DNA from: Vampirovibrio sp041737375
GTDB lineage: Bacteria; Cyanobacteriota; Vampirovibrionia; Vampirovibrionales; Vampirovibrionaceae
Length of the DNA stretch: 64,000 nucleotides
Direction of reading: 5' to 3'
NCBI RefSeq assembly: GCF_041737375.1
Contig: NZ_JBGSRV010000010.1
Coordinates: forward strand, 636,599 to 700,598
Positions 34,519-43,858 of this stretch are shown here, piece by piece. A program made the position numbers and the translations under genes. Under the pieces are notes generated by a model. That model ran no database searches. It had not been told where the DNA came from and was given only the letters and a program-made list of their open reading frames with translations. Positions within the stretch are counted from its first letter, which is position 1. Each line of letters opens with the position of its first letter.

Positions 34519-37134
34519 ATGAGAGAGTCCAATACTGCCGAAACAACTCTAAAGCCACTGCCCCCAAAGCAAGGCAACTACAATACCCTGCATTCCATGT
34601 CCGCCGATCCGGCAGGGGCCACCCCCATGGTCAGTCAATTTTTGGCGGTAAAAGCCCAATATCCGGGCATTATTTTGTTTTACCGCATGGGCGATTTTTA
34701 CGAAACCTTTTTTGAGGACGCCCTAATCACAGCCCGAGTGCTGGAAATCACCCTCACCGGCAGAGACGCCGGACAAGCGGGGCGTATTCCCATGGCGGGC
34801 ATTCCGGTTAAGGCGGCGGAAACCTACTTAACCAAGCTGCTGGCCCAAAATTTAAAAGTGGCCGTTTGCGAGCAAATGGAAGACCCCAGTCAGGCCAAAG
34901 GGCTGGTAAAGCGCCAAGTGGTGCGGGTGCTTTCCAGCGGCACCATCACCGAACCCTCTTTGTTACGGCCCGAGGAAAACAACTTTTTGGCGGCTTTGCA
35001 CATTCAATCGCCCCAACAGTGCGGTTTTGCCTATTGCGACATCACCACCGGAGAGTTTCGGGTAACGGAGCTGACTTTTTTAGAATTGCTATCAGAACTG
35101 GATCGCATTCGGCCCGTAGAAATTCTGGTGAAGGGCCGCAAGCGCAGGGCCGCCTCTATTCACGAGCTGGATGAATTTTTAGCGGATGTTCCCCCTGAAA
35201 TTACCGCTAATTATAAGTGCACCCCCTTGCCGGAAGGCGCGTTTCAGGTATCAGACACCCGACAAGTGCTGTTAAACTTGTTCAAAGTGGCCTCTCTGGA
35301 TGGATTTGGGCTGGAAGCGTTGCCCCTGGCCCTGCAAGCGGCAGGCACCATTGGCTATTACATCAGCCGGAATTTTCTGGACAACCTGCCGGTATTTAAC
35401 GGCATTCGCAGCTACGCCCTGCAACAAACCGTAACCATGAACACCACCGCCCGACGCAACTTAGAGTTGCTGGCCACCGTTAAAAACGGGCAACACGAAG
35501 GCAGTTTGCTATGGGTGCTGAACCGAACCTGCACCAGCATGGGAACCCGCCTGTTGCGGCAATGGATTAGCCAACCCTTGACTCATCTTCCTGAAATCCT
35601 GTCCCGGCTGGACGGGGTGGAAGAGTTGGTAAATCACCCCGGTATCCGTGAATCGGTGCGGCATTTACTGCCCGATATTTATGACATTGAGCGCCTCAGC
35701 ACCAAAGTGGCCAACCTGAACGCCCAGCCCCGGGATTTAATTGCCCTCAAGCAATCCATTGCCCGTTTGCCGGATTTATCCAACTTGCTCAAACCGCTGG
35801 AAACCTTTTACTTAAGCCGCATGCAGGCGTTTCCACCCGAATTGTTCAAGATGATGGCCCTGATTGATCAGGCCATTGATGATTCTCCGGCTTTAAGCCT
35901 GAAAGAAGGCGGCATTATCAAAACGGGGTTCCACGCCGAACTGGATCAAATGCGGGATTTGGTGCGGAATCACGAAAGCTGGCTTGCCCAATATGAGGCA
36001 GAGCAAAAAGAGCTTACCGGCATTAAAACCCTGAAAGTCTCTTTTAACAGTGCGTTTGGCTACTTTATTGAAGTAACCCGAGCCAATGCCAGTGCGGTGC
36101 CTGCCGATTACCACCGCAAGCAAACCCTGACCAACGCCGAGCGTTACACCACGGATATCCTGAAAAACCACGAGGGACAGGTATTAGACGCCCAGAGCCG
36201 ACAGTATGAACTGGAATACAACCTGTTTATCGAGTTACGGCAAAAACTGCTGGCATTTGCCAACATTGTGGCCGATTGCGCCCAGCGGGTTTCGGTGCTG
36301 GATGTGCTGCAATCGCTGGCCACGGTGGCCGTTGAACAAAGTTATGTGCGCCCGCAAGTGGATGAATCCTACGAAATTAACTTGCAACAAAGCCGCCATC
36401 CGGTGGTGGAAAAAATGTTACCCTTGGGGCGGTTTGTGCCCAACAGCGTTACCCTGTCCGCCAACCCGGATGAGCATCAAATCCCGCAAATGATGATTAT
36501 CACAGGTCCCAACATGGCCGGAAAATCGACTTACATGCGACAAGTGGCCCTGATTGTGCTGATGGCCCAAATGGGTTCTTTTGTTCCGGCCACTTATGCC
36601 CGCATTGGCTTGGTGGATGGCATTTATACCCGTGTCGGGGCAGTAGATGACCTCTCCAGCGGGCAATCCACTTTTATGGTGGAAATGAACGAAACCGCCC
36701 AGATTTTACATGGCGCCACCCGCCGGGGGCTGGTATTGCTGGATGAAGTGGGTCGTGGCACCAGCACTTACGATGGTGTTTCCATTGCGTGGGCCGTTTC
36801 GGAATATATGGCCACCAAAATGGGTTGCCGCACCCTGTTTGCCACCCATTACCACGAGTTAAACACCCTGGAGCAGACCCATTCCAACATTGCCAATTAC
36901 CGGGTTTGTGTCACTGAGGCAGATGGGGACATTGAGTTTCTTCATACCGTAGAGCCTGGTGCCGCCCAGAAGAGCTACGGCATTCAAGTGGCTAAAATGG
37001 CTGGCATTCCGGGAGAAATCATTCATAAGGCAGAATCACTGCTGAGCCAGATGCAGAAAAAAGAACTGGCCATGGTTAATACCAGACAGATACGGGAAAT
37101 CGAGGTGGAAACCCCACAGCTCAGCTTGTTTTAG
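34519..37134 (+). CDS. mutS: DNA mismatch repair protein MutS
   Basis: MutS recognises mispaired bases and uses ATP to recruit MutL. The mismatch-contact Phe-x-Glu is in YRMGDFYETFFEDA. The ATPase has Walker A GPNMAGKSTYMRQ and Walker B LLDEVGRGTSTYDG, with a C-terminal helical end. The 871 residues are typical. An AGGA sits too close to the ATG at 34519 and a TAAAAT box only 7 bases upstream, so the start or leader is short and a little unsure; ATG 34597 is an alternative. No mutL is next to it. Confidence 0.96.
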   Translation: MRESNTAETTLKPLPPKQGNYNTLHSMSADPAGATPMVSQFLAVKAQYPGIILFYRMGDFYETFFEDALITARVLEITLTGRDAGQAGRIPMAGIPVKAAETYLTKLLAQNLKVAVCEQMEDPSQAKGLVKRQVVRVLSSGTITEPSLLRPEENNFLAALHIQSPQQCGFAYCDITTGEFRVTELTFLELLSELDRIRPVEILVKGRKRRAASIHELDEFLADVPPEITANYKCTPLPEGAFQVSDTRQVLLNLFKVASLDGFGLEALPLALQAAGTIGYYISRNFLDNLPVFNGIRSYALQQTVTMNTTARRNLELLATVKNGQHEGSLLWVLNRTCTSMGTRLLRQWISQPLTHLPEILSRLDGVEELVNHPGIRESVRHLLPDIYDIERLSTKVANLNAQPRDLIALKQSIARLPDLSNLLKPLETFYLSRMQAFPPELFKMMALIDQAIDDSPALSLKEGGIIKTGFHAELDQMRDLVRNHESWLAQYEAEQKELTGIKTLKVSFNSAFGYFIEVTRANASAVPADYHRKQTLTNAERYTTDILKNHEGQVLDAQSRQYELEYNLFIELRQKLLAFANIVADCAQRVSVLDVLQSLATVAVEQSYVRPQVDESYEINLQQSRHPVVEKMLPLGRFVPNSVTLSANPDEHQIPQMMIITGPNMAGKSTYMRQVALIVLMAQMGSFVPATYARIGLVDGIYTRVGAVDDLSSGQSTFMVEMNETAQILHGATRRGLVLLDEVGRGTSTYDGVSIAWAVSEYMATKMGCRTLFATHYHELNTLEQTHSNIANYRVCVTEADGDIEFLHTVEPGAAQKSYGIQVAKMAGIPGEIIHKAESLLSQMQKKELAMVNTRQIREIEVETPQLSLF

Positions 37135-37144
37135 GAACTGCGGT

Positions 37145-37174
37145 TTGCCGAAAATATCGCAATTAAGCTACACT
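37145..37174 (+). promoter_or_regulatory. Probable promoter of mnmE
   Basis: TTGCCG (37145-37150) and TACACT (37169-37174) are 18 bases apart, starting about 100 bases before the mnmE start codon. Confidence 0.45.
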
Positions 37175-37274
37175 GAGAGTATAAGAGGATGAGGCGCACT
37201 GGTTTTCAGCGTGGAACGCCCCCAGTTTTAAACATCCGATTGAAGCCGTTGAGTCAACGCAGAAAGTGACCCCC

Positions 37275-38624
37275 ATGATCAGCACCGACAGCACTATCGC
37301 AGCCATCGCCACCGCCCGTGGGCAGGGCAGTGTGGCTGTCATCCGCATCAGCGGAAAAGACGCCTGGAGCATCGCTTACGAACTGTTTTCCCGCAAGAAC
37401 ATTCAATTCCAGCATGGCCGGTTTTATCACGGCTGGATTAGCGATCATGGCGATATTATTGATGAAGTGCTGTTACTGGCTTTTAAAGACCCCAACAGCT
37501 ACACCGGCGAAGATGTGATTGAAATTCATTGCCACGGCGGCGATGTGATTTGCCATAAAATTCTGGGCCTTTGCGTTAAAAATGGCGCCCGCATCGCCAT
37601 GCCCGGAGAGTTCACCATGCGGGCTTATCTCAACGGCAAAATGGATTTAACCCAGGCCGAATCGGTGATGGATTTGATTTCTTCACGCAGTGAACGGTTG
37701 ATTGCACAGGCATCCGGCAACTTGAAAAACCGATCGCTGGGCAAGTATATCGATGACATGAGCCACGGCTTGCTGGACTTACAGGCTCAGATTGTAGCCA
37801 GTATTGATTTCCCCGAAGAAGTGGATGAGCCGGATCGCCAAATTTTGGCCAATAAACTGGATGAGTGTCTGGAAGGCATTTCGCGGCTAAAAGAAAGCGC
37901 CCAACGGAACCGCATGGTGCGAGAAGGCTTAAAAGTGGCCTTGCTGGGCATGCCCAACTCTGGAAAATCCTCGTTGTTTAACGCCTTACTGGCCAGCGAT
38001 CGCTCCATTGTGACCGATCAGGCCGGAACCACCCGAGATGTGGTGACTGAGGTGCTGGACATTGATGGAATCGCCATCACCCTGATTGACACGGCAGGCA
38101 TTCGGGAAACCCACCACAGTATTGAAATGATGGGCATTGAGCGCAGTTGGAAAGCCGCCACCGAAGCCCAGATTGTGATTTATCTGATTGATTGCTCGGT
38201 AGGCGTGTTGCGCTACGATATGCAGATTTTAAGCAAGCTGGAAGCCAGCAATACCATTGTGGTAGGCAATAAAAAAGATTTACTGCGGGCAGGCCAAAAA
38301 ACGTTCCCCAACTGGATTTACCTTTCGGTGAAAAGCCGAGAGGGCATGGATGAAATTTATGCCGCCCTGCAAGAAAAAATCCGCTCTTTCTCGCATGAGG
38401 AAACCGGCTTGACCATTTCGCTCAACCAGCGCCAAATTCAGTGCTGCATACAAGTGGAAGAGTGCCTGAATCAAGCCAGACAGGCCATCCACTCCACCTT
38501 GCCGCTGGATGTGGTTACGCTTCCTATGACCGAGGCCCTGCGAAAGCTGGATGAATTGATGGGGCGAGACACCACCGAAGAGGTGTTAACCAGCGTATTC
38601 CAGCAGTTTTGCGTGGGAAAGTAG
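37275..38624 (+). CDS. mnmE: tRNA modification GTPase MnmE
   Basis: With MnmG it makes the 5-carboxymethylaminomethyl group on U34 of certain tRNAs. The N-terminal folate-binding domain (IAAIATARGQGSVAVIRISG) precedes the GTPase, with G1 GMPNSGKSS, the G2/G3 region GTTRDVV and DTAGIRET, G4 NKKD, and the C-terminal CxGK as FCVGK. ATG 37275 is preferred because AGAAAG precedes it by 8 bases; a GTG nine bases earlier has no site. It has 449 residues, a typical length. nagZ starts 12 bases downstream. Confidence 0.96.
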   Translation: MISTDSTIAAIATARGQGSVAVIRISGKDAWSIAYELFSRKNIQFQHGRFYHGWISDHGDIIDEVLLLAFKDPNSYTGEDVIEIHCHGGDVICHKILGLCVKNGARIAMPGEFTMRAYLNGKMDLTQAESVMDLISSRSERLIAQASGNLKNRSLGKYIDDMSHGLLDLQAQIVASIDFPEEVDEPDRQILANKLDECLEGISRLKESAQRNRMVREGLKVALLGMPNSGKSSLFNALLASDRSIVTDQAGTTRDVVTEVLDIDGIAITLIDTAGIRETHHSIEMMGIERSWKAATEAQIVIYLIDCSVGVLRYDMQILSKLEASNTIVVGNKKDLLRAGQKTFPNWIYLSVKSREGMDEIYAALQEKIRSFSHEETGLTISLNQRQIQCCIQVEECLNQARQAIHSTLPLDVVTLPMTEALRKLDELMGRDTTEEVLTSVFQQFCVGK

Positions 38625-38636
38625 GCAGGCACACCC

Positions 38637-40244
38637 ATGCAACACCCTTACCAAACCCTGACGCTGAGTGAAAAAGTAGCCCAATTGTTTATGCTGGGTT
38701 ACGAAGGCTTATCTCCCAACCCCATCACCCACCGCTTTTTAGAGCGAGGCTTGGGGGGGCTGATTTTTTTTCGGGATAACTTTGACACCCTGCCCCAGCA
38801 AACCCCGCTAGCGGTGGCCCAGTTAATGGCGGACTTCACCGCTCGCATCCCCGCTCACCTGCCTGCCCCACTACTGGGCATTGATCAGGAAGGCGGACAA
38901 GTGGAACGGCTGCCTCATACCCTGTTTCCCACCGCATTAACCCCCCGAGCGGTGGCACTGGCAAACCAGCCAGACGATCTGGCTGAAACCATGTACCGGC
39001 AACTGGCTCAAAATCTGCTTTCGGTGGGGCTGAATCTGGATTTTTTCCCCACGCTGGATGTTAATTTTCAGCCCAATAACCCCATTATCGGGGTGCGTAG
39101 CTTTGGAGACGATGCCCAAACCGTTTGGCGTTTTTCAAAAATAGCCCTACAAGCCTTTCAACAAGCGGGACTCATTGCGGTGGGCAAGCACTTTCCGGGC
39201 CACGGCAATGGAACGGTGGACTCTCACCTCGATTTACCCACCCTGCACTTCACTGCTGAAGAATTATGGCCATTTCAACAGGCCGTTGAGGCTGGCCTGC
39301 CGGTCATGCTGGTGGCCCACGGCTATTACCCGGCCTTGCAAACCACGGCGGAAGAGCAAAAACTGCCCGCCTCCGCCTCCCCAGCCATTCTTCAGGGATT
39401 GCTGCGCCAGCAGTGTGGATTTCAGGGGGTTATTATTACAGATGACATGTGCATGGGCGCCATTACCAAGCATCGTAGTCCCGTAGAAGCCGCTTTGGCC
39501 TCCCTGAAAGCAGGGGTGGATATTTTGCTTTACAAGCAAAGCACCGAAGCGGAATGGGATGTGTACGAAGCGGTCATTCATGCGTTTGAAAGCGGCCAAC
39601 TGCCCATGAGTCAACTGGAGGAATCACTCCAGCGAATTGCCGCTTTAAAGTCACGCTACCTCAAGCCTTTTTCGGCACAGACCATTACCTTGACCTCCCA
39701 ACAATGCGCTCAACAAGCAGCCCTAACCGCTGAACGGGGCATCACCGAGCTGGCAGGAAAAGCCGACTTACTGCCCCTAGCGCCTCAGGCACCCTGCTTG
39801 CTGATTCATCCGGAGCGAGACAGCATGGGCAATTACGCCTTTGATGCGCCCACCTCCCCCGCTTTAAACCTGCTGTTTGAACAGGCGGGCTTCAGTATGC
39901 TGCAAAGCCTGAGCTATCCGCCCAAGCAGGCGTTTTCAGCTGCTGCCATTTCGGAAAAAATAGGCGTTGCGCCTGAAGTGATTGTGTTTGTGAGCTTTAA
40001 CCCGCTAATTTACACCAGCCAGGCAGACTTATACGAAGTCCTGAGGCGGCAATACCCAACCACGCCCATCATTCTGGCGTCCGCTGGCACGGCTTACGAT
40101 CGGCAAAGTCTGTCTGAACCCGATTTGCACCTTAGCCTGTGCAGCTATCGCCCGGCCACCATGCAGGCCCTGGCTACGCTAATGGCAACAGGGTTTTCAG
40201 CAGAGGCCCAAGTTGCCGCAAGCCAGCCTGTAAGGCAAGCTTAG
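38637..40244 (+). CDS. nagZ: Beta-N-acetylhexosaminidase NagZ-like (GH3)
   Basis: It removes N-acetylglucosamine from anhydromuropeptides in peptidoglycan recycling. GH3 motifs are GIDQEGGQVERLP, KHFPGHGNGTVDSHLDLP (catalytic-histidine loop) and the nucleophile Asp in IITDDMCMGAI. The protein is 535 residues, much longer than typical NagZ of about 340. The extra C-terminal 190 residues (from about 345) look like the alpha/beta second domain of larger GH3 enzymes. Its last 71 bases overlap the convergent glycerate kinase gene. Confidence 0.92.
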   Translation: MQHPYQTLTLSEKVAQLFMLGYEGLSPNPITHRFLERGLGGLIFFRDNFDTLPQQTPLAVAQLMADFTARIPAHLPAPLLGIDQEGGQVERLPHTLFPTALTPRAVALANQPDDLAETMYRQLAQNLLSVGLNLDFFPTLDVNFQPNNPIIGVRSFGDDAQTVWRFSKIALQAFQQAGLIAVGKHFPGHGNGTVDSHLDLPTLHFTAEELWPFQQAVEAGLPVMLVAHGYYPALQTTAEEQKLPASASPAILQGLLRQQCGFQGVIITDDMCMGAITKHRSPVEAALASLKAGVDILLYKQSTEAEWDVYEAVIHAFESGQLPMSQLEESLQRIAALKSRYLKPFSAQTITLTSQQCAQQAALTAERGITELAGKADLLPLAPQAPCLLIHPERDSMGNYAFDAPTSPALNLLFEQAGFSMLQSLSYPPKQAFSAAAISEKIGVAPEVIVFVSFNPLIYTSQADLYEVLRRQYPTTPIILASAGTAYDRQSLSEPDLHLSLCSYRPATMQALATLMATGFSAEAQVAASQPVRQA

Positions 40245-41319
40245 GATTACTCATAGAAGCACGGGCAGAGCGGGCAGCTTCCGCCAGCGGAAACACATGC
40301 ACCGGCGGCTGAAAACCCAGCCCCGCTTCCACTTGACCGCAGACCACCACCACCGGCTTTTGGCCTGCCCAGCTTAGCAAATTTCCCACCGCCTTGCCGC
40401 TTAAAGACGTCTGATCAAAGCGCCCTTCCCCGGTTAAAATCAAATCGGCCAAGGCCATTTTTTGAGGCAGGCCCAAAGCATCCGCCAACCACGCACTGCC
40501 TCCAATAATGCCCGAGCGGGGCAAGTGACGCAGCCCATACGCCAAACCGCCCGCCGCACCGGCTCCGGGCAGCGTGGTTAAATCAGCCCCGCAAGCGGCG
40601 GCCATTAAGCGGCTGACCTGTTGCAAGCCAAGCGCCAACTGTTCACACTGCTGGGCATCTGCGCCTTTTTGAGGGGCAAACACAGCGGCCGCTCCCTGCG
40701 AACCCAGCAAGGGATTGATCACATCGGTGGCAATCACCCAGCGTCCTGTATAAAACGGCTGTTCAGGAAAAATCACCCGCTGAATTTCCAGTAAATTCTG
40801 GCCCGCAATGGGATCTTGTAGCGTTTGGCCCAAGGCGTTTTCAAAGCGCACCCCCAGGGCTTGCAAGGCCCCTAGCCCGCCATCGGTAGAGGCACTACCG
40901 CCCACCGTGATAATCACTTCTTCCGGCTGATAGGTTTGCAAGGCGTGTTGAATCAATTCCCCCACCCCGTAAGAGGTAGCCGCCATGGGCGACAGACGAC
41001 CCGCCAGCAACTTCAAGCCGTGCGCCTGAGCGGACTCGATGACCACCGCTTTTTGATGGGGCACCCATAAATAGTCAGCGCTCACCCGCACCCCGGCCAC
41101 CGGGCCAGTTACAGTGGCAGTAATTCGCTCAGCGGCAGGCCATACCGATTGCAGCACCGACAAGGTGTCATCGCCCCCATCGGCAATGGGGCAATGCAGA
41201 ATCGTCACCGTGTCCCCCAACTGGTCTCTCAAAAAGTCCGCCATTACGGTGGCCACTTCCAAGGCCGATAATGAACCTTTAAAGCAGGCCGGGGCAACCA
41301 GAATGGTGGGTTTAAACAT
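40174..41319 (-). CDS. Glycerate kinase
   Basis: It phosphorylates D-glycerate, probably to 2-phosphoglycerate (GlxK/GarK family), which feeds glycolysis. Signatures are LVAPACFKGSLSALEVA at the N-terminus, GGDDTL, the VTVGGSASTDGGLG glycine loop and ILTGEGRFDQTSLSGKAVGNLL. It has 381 residues, normal. The 3' end overlaps nagZ by 71 bases, so the last 23 residues share sequence with nagZ codons on the other strand. Confidence 0.93.
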   Translation of the reverse strand: MFKPTILVAPACFKGSLSALEVATVMADFLRDQLGDTVTILHCPIADGGDDTLSVLQSVWPAAERITATVTGPVAGVRVSADYLWVPHQKAVVIESAQAHGLKLLAGRLSPMAATSYGVGELIQHALQTYQPEEVIITVGGSASTDGGLGALQALGVRFENALGQTLQDPIAGQNLLEIQRVIFPEQPFYTGRWVIATDVINPLLGSQGAAAVFAPQKGADAQQCEQLALGLQQVSRLMAAACGADLTTLPGAGAAGGLAYGLRHLPRSGIIGGSAWLADALGLPQKMALADLILTGEGRFDQTSLSGKAVGNLLSWAGQKPVVVVCGQVEAGLGFQPPVHVFPLAEAARSARASMSNPKLALQAGLRQLGPLLKTLLPLA

Positions 41320-41512
41320 CTCGACTTTCTTTCCTCACAAAGCACCTGCAACGTCCACTTATTCGCCATTATGCCATACGTTACCCCCAGCGAACCGAGG
41401 CTGAACCCTTAAAAATTGCTAAAATAAAAGAAGCAAACCTATCAAAAAAGTGCGTTCCCCTCCAATACAGTCCCAAAGCGCTGGAACCCAAAGAGCTGGA
41501 AAGTAATGTGAT

Positions 41513-43246
41513 TTGAAATTATCTCCCGCAACAATAACCCTTTGGGGCTGGATAATGCTGCTGGCCGGTTTTGCCGGCCTGGCCTGCTATGTCATGAAAC
41601 CGGAGGTGGCTGGCTTTTTATACGATGACGGCATGTACCTGATGGCCGCCAAAGCGCTGGCGGCAGGGGAAGGGTATCGACTTTCCGGGGTAGTGGGCGC
41701 GCCTTTATTTTATAAATATCCACCCCTTTATCCACTGATATTGGCGCTGGGCTGGCTTTTCAATCCACATTTTCCACAAAATATGGTGTGGTTCAAGTGC
41801 CTCAATATTCTGTTTTCCACGCTCACACTAGGGCTTTGGGGCTATTATTTTCAAAAAATCCGGCGGTTTTCCACTGGGATAAGCTTGCTACTGGTGGCCA
41901 TTGTGGCCACCAACTGGCGCTTTTTGGAAGTCAGTACCGAATTGATGTCTGAGCCGCTTTGGATGCTGCTGACCGTGATCACGCTGATTTTATGCCATCG
42001 ATTCCACGCAAAAAACCAGCCCCTCAGCCTTTTTCAAACCGGAATACTCATTGGGCTAAGCGTGGCGGCTTTTTACACCCGCACCATGGCCCTGCCCCTA
42101 ATGGCGGGGGTTGGCCTTTGGCTTTGGATAAACCGACAACGCAAGCAGGCCCTGTTTTACGCAGTAGGCAGCTTCACGCTCAGCTTGCCATGGCTACAGT
42201 GGTCCGGCGCTCGAAAAGACACCACCTACGGGGTAGGGGACTTTCTGGTGCGCAGTTTTCAAGAAACCTACTTTCAATCCTTCCGCATGGATTTAAACCA
42301 CGAATATACGCTGATAGAACTGCTCAGCAAGGGTGCCAGCGAACTATTGGGCAACCTGTCCGTTCAGTTTTTCCCCTTGCTGGAACGTTTTTTTCTCAGT
42401 AAACCCACCCTGTTTTCAGAAAGCATTATTTTGGCATTAAGCATGCTACTCACACTGGGACTAGGCCACTACGCTTACCAGCAGTTGCAAAAAAGGCAAT
42501 ACTCACCCGAAGGGCTTTATGTGGCCTTTTACCTGGTCATCCTGCCCTTCTGGAGCTTCCACAGCGTTTATCCCCGCTTTATCATGCCGCTAATGCCTTT
42601 GCTAATAAGCTTTTTAGTATCCATGGCGCCAGACAGCCCCCGCTTTAAAACAGCAGTTGCTTTTGCCTTGCCCACGCTGCTGGTAGGCATGCTAGGGCTT
42701 AACGCTCTACATTTAGCCCCTTACTTGCAGAAAGCCACCCCCAACGAACTCACGGTTCAACCTCAACTCAACTTGTGGGCAGAATATCAACAGGCATTCC
42801 AGTTTATTAAAACCCATACCCCCGCCCACAGCCGAATTTATATTAAAAATATGGATGAAAATTATTTTTACGCCTTACACACCCATCGCCCTGTTTTTGA
42901 TTTTTTTATTTTCCTGCCTCAAAAGCGCTTACTAAAGGCCTGCCCAAACCCCAATCGCATTTGTCTAGAGCAACTACAACAGCAAAACACGCAGGCCACA
43001 GGCCAGGTTTTAAATTATCAGGGCGCCCACTATATTGTGGACAGCCCTGTTCGGGTGCTTAAAAACCAATATAACAACTGGTTCCCGGTACCCAGTACCA
43101 AGCAATTAAACCCCTTGTTTTCAAGCCCAGCCCCAAAACGTCTGGAACGGGTCTTTCAAACCCAGGCCGGATTGATTTCCATCTATCAATACGTCCCTGC
43201 CCCAAATTTTTCCCAACCCCTCCTTTTACATGAAAAAGATCAGTAA
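41513..43246 (+). CDS. GT-C-type membrane glycosyltransferase (family 39-like)
   Basis: This protein of 577 residues has about ten hydrophobic helices. The first periplasmic loop has FLYDDGMYLMAAKALAAGEGYR, with the acidic pair of GT-C enzymes, followed by YKYPPLYPL. The long C-terminal part (from about 410) is hydrophilic. The start is TTG 41513, with GGAAAG 9 bases upstream. The neighbouring pilin gene makes pilin or surface glycosylation possible, but this is only inferred. Confidence 0.8.
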   Translation: MKLSPATITLWGWIMLLAGFAGLACYVMKPEVAGFLYDDGMYLMAAKALAAGEGYRLSGVVGAPLFYKYPPLYPLILALGWLFNPHFPQNMVWFKCLNILFSTLTLGLWGYYFQKIRRFSTGISLLLVAIVATNWRFLEVSTELMSEPLWMLLTVITLILCHRFHAKNQPLSLFQTGILIGLSVAAFYTRTMALPLMAGVGLWLWINRQRKQALFYAVGSFTLSLPWLQWSGARKDTTYGVGDFLVRSFQETYFQSFRMDLNHEYTLIELLSKGASELLGNLSVQFFPLLERFFLSKPTLFSESIILALSMLLTLGLGHYAYQQLQKRQYSPEGLYVAFYLVILPFWSFHSVYPRFIMPLMPLLISFLVSMAPDSPRFKTAVAFALPTLLVGMLGLNALHLAPYLQKATPNELTVQPQLNLWAEYQQAFQFIKTHTPAHSRIYIKNMDENYFYALHTHRPVFDFFIFLPQKRLLKACPNPNRICLEQLQQQNTQATGQVLNYQGAHYIVDSPVRVLKNQYNNWFPVPSTKQLNPLFSSPAPKRLERVFQTQAGLISIYQYVPAPNFSQPLLLHEKDQ

Positions 43247-43256
43247 TTTTACTGAT
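43239..43256. repeat. Inverted repeat at the end of the GT-C gene
   Basis: ATCAGTAA and TTACTGAT face each other across two bases, spanning the TAA of the glycosyltransferase gene. It could be a weak transcription-end hairpin or an operator for the pilin gene. AT-rich TATAAT boxes at 43283-43288 and 43296-43301 follow. Confidence 0.4.
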
Positions 43257-43379
43257 AAAGTATTCCGCCCAAAGTTCGACAATATAATTACAAGATATAA
43301 TAAAAAATAAACAACTGTTTATTCAAAGCAGGAATCAATCGCTACCCGACCTCAATGAGTGGCGAAGAAGGAGAACCCT

Positions 43380-43805
43380 ATGAAAACCCAAAAAGGCTTT
43401 ACCTTGATTGAATTGGCGGTTGTAATCGCCATTATCGCAATTTTGGCCGCTGTAGCACTACCCCGCTTTGGTGATACCACAGCTCAAGCGGAAGCCTCGC
43501 TGATTAAAGACTTAAAAGCCCAGCTAGCCAGCGCTGGCGCTATTTACACCGCAGAAAAAGCCTCCACCCCAAATGGTTTTACAGATTATGTAGACCCTTT
43601 AAAAACAGCCAATAGGGCCACAGGGAAAACCATTGCCATCGGCAGCTTTGGTAGAGGAGGTTGTACTGTTGCGGCAGCCACCATTACTTGCCCTACAACA
43701 GCTTTTACCAAATGGAGCGGCGTTAGTTACACCTTTACCGATGGCGTTGTGACCGTAAGGGCAAACCCTGCCAACGGCAATAAACTGCCCGCCTTTAACA
43801 ACTAA
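43380..43805 (+). CDS. Type IV pilin-like protein (class III prepilin signal)
   Basis: This protein of 141 residues is cut by prepilin peptidase after G6 in MKTQKG|FTLIELAVVIAIIAILAA. The mature Phe1 and Glu5 are both present, followed by a hydrophobic helix to about residue 28. The C-terminal domain has two cysteines (C95 and C104) that could form the disulphide loop of pilins. AAGAAGGAG is 6 bases before the ATG. It could be a major or minor pilin or a type II pseudopilin. A strong terminator follows, so it is likely a single-gene transcript. Confidence 0.9.
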   Translation: MKTQKGFTLIELAVVIAIIAILAAVALPRFGDTTAQAEASLIKDLKAQLASAGAIYTAEKASTPNGFTDYVDPLKTANRATGKTIAIGSFGRGGCTVAAATITCPTTAFTKWSGVSYTFTDGVVTVRANPANGNKLPAFNN

Positions 43806-43820
43806 TTTACAGATTACAAC

Positions 43821-43858
43821 GGGGAAGGCTAACTGTGTTTGGCCTTCCCCCGTTTTTT
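43821..43858 (+). terminator. Rho-independent terminator of the pilin gene
   Basis: GGGGAAGGC and GCCTTCCCC form a perfect 9-bp stem with a 12-base loop, followed by CG and six T. It lies 15 bases after the pilin stop. Its 5' arm and loop contain the apparent ribosome site and GTG start of the histidine kinase frame. Confidence 0.85.

Noticed and set aside
43247..43379. Sigma-54 promoter for the pilin gene
   Set aside because: I found no TGGCAC...TTGC-like pair; only AT-rich TATAAT boxes are present.
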